Positions 1 through 3,855 of a DNA stretch of 5,786 nucleotides are shown in pieces. The notes under the pieces were generated by a model that was given only the letters and a program-made list of their open reading frames with translations, did not search any database and was not told the origin of the DNA. The stretch lies in NCBI GenBank assembly GCA_005885025.1, contig VAYC01000219.1, positions 1 through 5,786 of the forward strand. The letters run 5' to 3'. Position 1 is the stretch's first letter; each line of letters starts with the position of its first letter. This stretch comes from Actinomycetota bacterium. GTDB lineage: Bacteria > Actinomycetota > UBA4738. The position numbers and the translations under genes were made by a program.

Positions 1-233
1 TCTCCGAGGAGATCGTCGACATGGTGGCCGAGGACGACAAAGTGGTCATTCGGTCGATCTCTCGGGGCACCCACCAGGGCGAGCTGATGGGCATCCCCGC
101 CACCGGGAAGAAGGTCCAGGTCGACGAGATCCACATCGTGCGGATCAAGGACGGGAAGATGACCGACCACTGGGGTCTGTTCGATCAGGCCGGCATGATG
201 GCGCAGCTCGGCATGATGCCCGGCGGGAACTGA
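1..233 (+). CDS. SnoaL-like / ester cyclase family protein, C-terminal part
   Basis: Only the last 76 residues are visible. The reading frame is open from base 3 at the left edge, so the gene starts outside the window; the ATG at base 21 is probably an internal methionine. The fragment has the pattern of the C-terminal half of SnoaL-like polyketide-cyclase/ester-cyclase proteins: a strand carrying VVIRSISRGTHQGELMGIP, then TGKKVQVDEIHIVRIKDGKM, then DHWGLFDQAGMMAQLG. The 'GTH.GE.MGIP.TGK' stretch and the 'DGK..DHW...D' ending are typical. These are small cone-shaped alpha+beta barrel proteins of about 130-150 residues, mostly of unknown substrate; some cyclise or hydrate small molecules. It converges on the acyl-CoA dehydrogenase gene with a 21-bp gap. 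A role in the neighbouring catabolism is possible but unsupported. The family call is fairly secure and the function is open. Confidence 0.8.
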   Translation, partial: SEEIVDMVAEDDKVVIRSISRGTHQGELMGIPATGKKVQVDEIHIVRIKDGKMTDHWGLFDQAGMMAQLGMMPGGN

Positions 234-254
234 CCGAAGAGCACACGAGGATCC

Positions 255-1412
255 CTAGGCCTCGAGGGGCCGGTACAGATCGCGGGCGATCACTTCCCGC
301 TGGATCTCGGTGGTCCCTTCGTAGATGCGGGGGGCGCGAACCTCCCGGTAGAGATGTTCCAGCGGGTGTCCCCGCTCCAGGGCGGCCGCCCCGTGGATCT
401 GGACGGCCGAGTCGACGACGAACTGAGCCGTCTCCGTGGCGAAGAGCTTGGCCATGGCCGACGAGCGAGTGATGTCGGGAGCGCCCCCGTCGTAGGCCGC
501 CGCCGCCGCGTACACCATGAGCCGGGCGGCCTCCGTTCGGGTGGCCATCTCCGCCAGCAGATGCGACACGGCCTGGAACTCGCGCAGCGGCTTGCCGAAC
601 GCTTCGCGAGAGGCAGCGTGCGCCAGGGCCGCGTCGAGGGCGGCCTGGGCCATCCCGACGACGAAGGCGCCGACGCTCGGCCGGAACAGGTCCAGCGTGG
701 CCATCGCCACGCGAAACCCCTGGTCCACTTCGCCGAGGACGTGATCGGCGGGCACCTTCACCCCGTCCAGTTCGAGGCGCCCGATGGGATGGGGCGACAG
801 GAGCTCGAGCGGGGTTCCCGACAGTCCCGCGACGTCACCGGGGAGAACGAACGCCGTCACTCCCCGAGCCTTCGCGCCGGGCGTAGTCCGGGCGAAGAGG
901 ACGTACACGTCGGCGTCGGGCGCGTTCGAGATCCAGGTCTTCACCCCGGTCAGTCGGTACTGCCCGCCCTCACGCTCCGCCCGGAGCTCGATGGCGCCGG
1001 CGTCCGAACCGTGCTCGGGTTCGCTGAGAGCGAATGCGGCCACCGCCTCTCCCCGGGCCACTGCCGGCACCCATCGCGTCACCAGGTCTTCGCTTCCGGA
1101 CTGGAGGATCGGATAGGCGCCGATCCCCTGCATGGCGAGCGCGGTCTCGGCCTCGGTCGAGGCCTGGGCCAACCCTTCGCGAAGGAGGCAGACTTCGATC
1201 GCCGAGATGTCACCGGGCGCGCTGCCCCCCGCGTGTTCGGGGAACAACCTGGGCAGCAGGCCGTTGGAAGCCAGGGCTTGCACGAGCGGACGGTTCACCC
1301 GGCCGGGGTCTCCCGCCGCAGCGATGGGGGCGAGGACCTCCGAGGCCAGCGCGCGAGCCTCGGCCCGGAGGGCGCGTTGCTCGTCGGAGAGGGCGAAATG
1401 CAGGCCGGCCAC
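255..1412 (-). CDS. Acyl-CoA dehydrogenase family protein
   Basis: This is a complete 385-residue FAD-dependent acyl-CoA dehydrogenase, the usual length for the family. Such enzymes oxidise an acyl-CoA to the alpha,beta-unsaturated thioester and pass electrons to electron-transfer flavoprotein in the cytoplasm. The N-terminal helical domain starts at LHFALSDEQRALRAEAR. The middle beta domain has the flavin/substrate loop FALSEPEHGSDAG at about 127-139 and WISN at 160-163. The C-terminal helical domain has REAFGKPLREFQAV at 269-282 and QIHGAAALERGHPLEHLYRE at 338-357. The motif YEGTTEIQR at 364-372 carries the expected catalytic glutamate, E365. I chose the GTG at 1412 because it lies four codons before the family-like N-terminus; the open frame continues upstream to 1745, but that part looks like non-coding shadow and would overlap the ligase gene. 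No Shine-Dalgarno precedes this GTG, and a TATACG box ends six bases before it, which suggests a leaderless transcript. Its neighbours suggest an aromatic or alicyclic acyl-CoA substrate; this is inference. Confidence 0.92.
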   Translation of the reverse strand: MAGLHFALSDEQRALRAEARALASEVLAPIAAAGDPGRVNRPLVQALASNGLLPRLFPEHAGGSAPGDISAIEVCLLREGLAQASTEAETALAMQGIGAYPILQSGSEDLVTRWVPAVARGEAVAAFALSEPEHGSDAGAIELRAEREGGQYRLTGVKTWISNAPDADVYVLFARTTPGAKARGVTAFVLPGDVAGLSGTPLELLSPHPIGRLELDGVKVPADHVLGEVDQGFRVAMATLDLFRPSVGAFVVGMAQAALDAALAHAASREAFGKPLREFQAVSHLLAEMATRTEAARLMVYAAAAAYDGGAPDITRSSAMAKLFATETAQFVVDSAVQIHGAAALERGHPLEHLYREVRAPRIYEGTTEIQREVIARDLYRPLEA

Positions 1413-1464
1413 GGGTGGCGTATACCACGCGTTGACCGGTGGCGCACGCGAGCGGGAGGAAGGG
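1413..1464. promoter_or_regulatory. Divergent intergenic region with candidate overlapping -10 boxes
   Basis: These 52 bases separate the divergent starts of the acyl-CoA dehydrogenase and the PaaK-like ligase. A palindromic GTATAC (1420-1425) can be read as a -10-like box on both strands: TATACG leftward (1424-1419), six bases from the dehydrogenase GTG, and TATACC rightward (1421-1426). It sits inside a small inverted repeat, GTGG at 1415-1418 and CCAC at 1425-1428, which could be an operator half-site pair. For the ligase, GGAGG at 1455-1459 lies five bases before its ATG. A TTGACC at 1432-1437 has no -10 at the right distance. The promoter reading is by eye only. Confidence 0.35.
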
Positions 1465-2826
1465 ATGGACGAGTCGCCGTACTGGAACCCTCGGCACGAG
1501 ACCATGCCACGCGAGGGGACCCTGGCCCTCCAGGTTCGGAAGCTCCGCAATCTGGTGGAGTGGGCCGACGCCCAGGTCCCCTGGCAAGCCAAACGTCTCC
1601 GCAACGCGGGGGTTACGGCCGACTCGATCCACGCGCTGGACGACCTCCGCCGCATCCCGCTCATGACTCGGGACGAGTGGATGGAGGGGCAGCTCGAAGA
1701 GCCGCCGTACGGCACGAACGTCGCCGCGCCGAAGGACGCGGCCATCCGCTACCACATGACGTCGGGCACTACCGGCAAGACGCCGATCCGCGTGCTCGAC
1801 GGGATGAAGGACTGGGAGTGGATCGCCGAGATGTGGTGCTACGGCCTGTGGGGGTTCGGCGTGCGACCGGTCGACACCGTATTCGTAGCGTTCGGATACT
1901 CGACGTTCATCGGGTTCTGGGGCCTGCACTACGCCTGCGAAAAGATCGGCTGCCTGACCCTCCCCGGCGGAGCGCTCACCACCGATCAGCGCGTCAAGCA
2001 GATCGTGGACATGGGCGCGACCGTGGTCTGCTCCACTCCGACCTACGCCCTGCGCATGGCCCAAGAAGCGAAGACGCTCGGTATCGACCTGGCCCGTAGC
2101 TCGGTCCAGCGGCTGATCCTGTCCGGCGAACCCGCCGGGTCGATCCCCGCCACGAAGAAGCTGATCGAATCCGAGTGGGGGGCGAAAGCCGGCGATACGG
2201 CCGGCATGACCGAGCTCGGCACGATCATGATCTTCGAGTGCGCAAAGCAACCCGGCGGCACCCACATCATCGAGGACAACTACATCGAGGAGGTCCTCGA
2301 CCACGACTCGGGTGAGCCGCTCCCTTACGGGGAGATGGGCGAGCGGGTGGTCACCTCCTTCGGCCGGGGGTTCATCCCCGTGCTGCGCTACCGCACCCGC
2401 GACTTCGTGGTGAAGGTCCCGGGTTCGACGTGCACGTGCGGCCGAACCTGGGACATCTACGACGGAGGAATCCGCGGACGGGTCGACGACATGAAGCTCG
2501 TTCGCGGGACGAACGTGTATCCGCGCGCGGTCGAAGCGATCATCCGCGAGCACCCCGAGATCGACGAGTTCCAGATCCACCTGTACACGGCCGAGGGCCG
2601 GCGCGACGAGATCGAGGTCCTGGTGGAGGTCTCCGACGCCAAGGCCGACGCCGCCGAGATCCTGGCTGCCCTGGAAAGGGAGCTGGCCGACACGCACGAG
2701 GGGCTCCGGTTCGGCGTCAAGCAGGCCGAAGCGGGGTCGCTCCCCCGCTTCGAGCTGAAGGCCAAGCGGCTGCTCGACGACCGCATCGTCATCGGGACCG
2801 AAGGCGAACGGAGGACGCAGGCATGA
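1465..2826 (+). CDS. PaaK-like phenylacetate/aryl-CoA ligase family protein
   Basis: This 453-residue protein belongs to the PaaK-like branch of adenylate-forming enzymes, which activate an aromatic or related carboxylic acid with ATP and join it to CoA. The length matches the family (about 430-460). The ATP loop TSGTTGKTP is at 99-107, the adenine/substrate motif AGMTELG at 246-252, and the ribose-binding motif RYRTRDF at 308-314. The hinge region GRVDDMKLVRGTNVYP is at 338-353. The small C-terminal domain ends with LPRFELKAKRLLDDR at 426-440, which should hold the catalytic lysine. C259, H267, C323 and C325 (TCTCGR) could form the structural zinc site that I recall from some PaaK-like structures. 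The ATG start at 1465 has a strong ribosome binding site (GGAGG, 1455-1459); open frame further upstream is antisense to the dehydrogenase. It is coupled to the following small gene by an ATGA overlap. The substrate is not readable; an aryl acid such as a benzoate, aminobenzoate or phenylacetate derivative is plausible given the flavoprotein nearby. Confidence 0.9.
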   Translation: MDESPYWNPRHETMPREGTLALQVRKLRNLVEWADAQVPWQAKRLRNAGVTADSIHALDDLRRIPLMTRDEWMEGQLEEPPYGTNVAAPKDAAIRYHMTSGTTGKTPIRVLDGMKDWEWIAEMWCYGLWGFGVRPVDTVFVAFGYSTFIGFWGLHYACEKIGCLTLPGGALTTDQRVKQIVDMGATVVCSTPTYALRMAQEAKTLGIDLARSSVQRLILSGEPAGSIPATKKLIESEWGAKAGDTAGMTELGTIMIFECAKQPGGTHIIEDNYIEEVLDHDSGEPLPYGEMGERVVTSFGRGFIPVLRYRTRDFVVKVPGSTCTCGRTWDIYDGGIRGRVDDMKLVRGTNVYPRAVEAIIREHPEIDEFQIHLYTAEGRRDEIEVLVEVSDAKADAAEILAALERELADTHEGLRFGVKQAEAGSLPRFELKAKRLLDDRIVIGTEGERRTQA

Positions 2827-3041
2827 CCCACCAGATGAAGAACCTCATGGACGCCGACCTCTCGGAGGCCGAGTGCATGGTCGTCGACGTCTACCGGCAG
2901 CTCGCCCGAACCGTCGAGATGCACAGTGACGAACTGCCGCCGTTCGCCAAGCGCAACGCCCTCAAGGCCATGGCCGCCCTGTGGCAGGTCATGAACGGCC
3001 TGGACATGGACCCGGGCCAGGTCTACCACCTGGGCGCGTGA
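2823..3041 (+). CDS. Small protein of unknown function coupled to the aryl-CoA ligase gene
   Basis: This is a 72-residue protein that I do not recognise. Its ATG overlaps the ligase stop codon in ATGA (2823-2826), and GGAGG at 2810-2814 lies eight bases upstream, so translation is very likely coupled to the ligase. It has no signal peptide, membrane segment or cysteine pair. It looks soluble and mostly helical: an acidic first segment (DADLSEAECMVVDVYRQLAR, 10-29), a loop with ELPP at 37-40, a second helix (FAKRNALKAMAALWQVMNGL, 41-60), and a short tail DMDPGQVYHLGA. The pattern would suit a small helical-hairpin partner or regulator of the ligase, but this is inference from position alone. 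The frame is open well upstream (to 2430), but that part is out-of-frame shadow of the ligase. It converges on a decayed hydrolase gene 15 bp away. It is probably a real gene because of its start, ribosome binding site and protein-like composition; the function is unknown. Confidence 0.75.
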   Translation: MTHQMKNLMDADLSEAECMVVDVYRQLARTVEMHSDELPPFAKRNALKAMAALWQVMNGLDMDPGQVYHLGA

Positions 3042-3056
3042 GCCCTGTCCCCGACC

Positions 3057-3289
3057 CTACGCACCGGTGTCGAAGCGCATCGGCCGATCAGCGGCCGGCG
3101 AGCGCCCATGCGACTGAAGGTCGACCCCGATGACCCGTCGCCCAGCAGCGAGGAGCCCCACGTTGGGGCCGAACATCTCGACGACCCGAACCCGCCATGT
3201 AGGAGGATGAGCGGCTCGCCTTCGCCGGTGACCTGGTAGCTGAGCTCGATCCCGTTGACGCGGGCAAGACTGGATGGATTCGTCGGCAT
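3057..3289 (-). pseudogene. Alpha/beta-fold hydrolase remnant (frameshifted, lacks the catalytic part)
   Basis: The ATG at 3289 has a good ribosome binding site (AGGAG at 3303-3299, nine bases upstream) and begins MPTNPSSLARVNGIELSY, followed by EGEPLILLHGGFGSS. This is the classic N-terminus of an alpha/beta-fold hydrolase, with the HGG oxyanion-hole turn. Homology then jumps to another frame near 3178-3186, apparently by loss of one base. It continues EMFGPNVGLLAAGRRVIGVD, LQSHGRSPAADRPMRF, and ends at a TAG at 3059-3057. The joined product would be about 77 residues against roughly 270-290 for the family. The nucleophile elbow (GxSxG), the catalytic acid and the catalytic histidine are all absent, and the sequence beyond 3057 is the tail of the convergent small gene. 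A sequencing error could explain the frameshift but not the missing two thirds. I am confident in the family and in the loss of function. Confidence 0.82.
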
Positions 3290-3429
3290 TGTCGCATGCT
3301 CCTCGCTGTGTTCGTGATCTACCCCGCCCCCGGTAGGGCGAGCCACCCCCATTAGGGGGATTCTGCGGCCGCACTCAAGTTTTCGACTCGATTTCGTCGA
3401 TCCCTGTGAAGAGGGGTAAGGAGGTTCGG
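3290..3429. other. Intergenic region between hydrolase remnant and zinc-ribbon gene
   Basis: These 140 bases hold no gene that I can support. Together with the remnant they make a stretch of about 390 bases (3042-3429) without an intact gene. The region contains the remnant's ribosome binding site, two short hairpins (3325-3359), a GCGGCCGC palindrome (3365-3372) and a five-base inverted repeat TCGAC/GTCGA (3383-3387, 3396-3400). The last lies close enough to the zinc-ribbon start to be an operator, but it is short and may be chance. AAGGAGG at 3418-3424 is the zinc-ribbon gene's ribosome binding site. I see no convincing -35/-10 pair on either strand. Confidence 0.5.
3325..3359. repeat. Two adjacent short hairpins
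   Basis: The first hairpin is CGCCC (3325-3329) with GGGCG (3336-3340) around a six-base loop. The second is CCCCC (3346-3350) with GGGGG (3355-3359) around ATTA. Both are compact and GC-only in the stem, but neither is followed by a T run on either strand, so I do not call a terminator. They lie upstream of both divergent starts and could be leader or promoter structure, or chance in GC-rich DNA. Confidence 0.3.
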
Positions 3430-3855
3430 ATGCGTTGGTGTATCGCGTGCGGTACCCGCCTCAGCCCGGAGGCTTCCAGATGCTGGTTGTGCCACGCGCC
3501 AGCGCCCAGCGAGATGAGAGGGGCCGGGCCTCAGGCCGAGGCCCCGATCGTCCCCAGGGACCATGTGGCGGAGGGTCCACTCGCTCGGACCAGCGAACAC
3601 GGTGATCCAGATCCCGTGTCCGCCGCCGCCTTCTCACAGGCACGGAGGCGGCCCAGCTGGTTCGGAGTTCGGGCGACGGCCTGGGTGACGGTTCTGACCG
3701 CGGTCTTCGCGGCGGCCACGGTGGCGATGTTCGTGCCGGTCCTCTCCAAAGATTTCCTCTACGGGATCTCCGCGATCAGTGTCGCCGCTGTAGCGCTGCA
3801 CCGTGCGGGCAGAATCGCCGCGCTCCATCTCTTGCGGCGCACGGGCCTGGCCTAG
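3430..3855 (+). CDS. Zinc-ribbon membrane protein, function unknown
   Basis: This 141-residue protein has an N-terminal zinc ribbon with CxxC at C4 and C7 (CIAC) and again at C18 and C21 (CWLC), a four-cysteine treble that should bind one zinc. A polar, proline- and alanine-rich linker of about 55 residues follows (22-77). Then comes a hydrophobic segment at about 83-105 (AWVTVLTAVFAAATVAMFVP) and a second, weaker one at about 109-123 (FLYGISAISVAAVAL), ending in a basic tail rich in R and H. The layout is that of a small inner-membrane protein with a cytosolic zinc ribbon and two membrane helices. The ATG at 3430 was chosen because AAGGAGG (3418-3424) stands five bases before it; an in-frame GTG at 3406 has no such site. 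I do not recognise the family beyond its domain types, and nothing links it to the CoA genes. Its stop codon shares CTAG with the convergent flavoprotein gene. Confidence 0.75.
   Translation: MRWCIACGTRLSPEASRCWLCHAPAPSEMRGAGPQAEAPIVPRDHVAEGPLARTSEHGDPDPVSAAAFSQARRRPSWFGVRATAWVTVLTAVFAAATVAMFVPVLSKDFLYGISAISVAAVALHRAGRIAALHLLRRTGLA

Noticed and set aside
1413..1745. N-terminal extension of the acyl-CoA dehydrogenase
   Set aside because: The 111 extra residues are Ser/Arg-rich, overlap the divergent ligase antisense, and precede a normal family N-terminus.
354..2099. Long rightward open frame, 581 codons, over the dehydrogenase and ligase start
   Set aside because: It is Arg/Gly-rich with no domain pattern, antisense to the conserved dehydrogenase and out of frame with the ligase. 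It is a GC-rich shadow.
1210..2697. Leftward open frame, 495 codons, opposite the ligase
   Set aside because: It is rich in His, Arg, Gly and Val without motifs, while the opposite strand carries every expected ligase motif.
3346..3359. CCCCC-ATTA-GGGGG as an intrinsic terminator
   Set aside because: The stem is only five base pairs with no T tract on either side, and it sits upstream of both divergent starts, where no terminator is needed.
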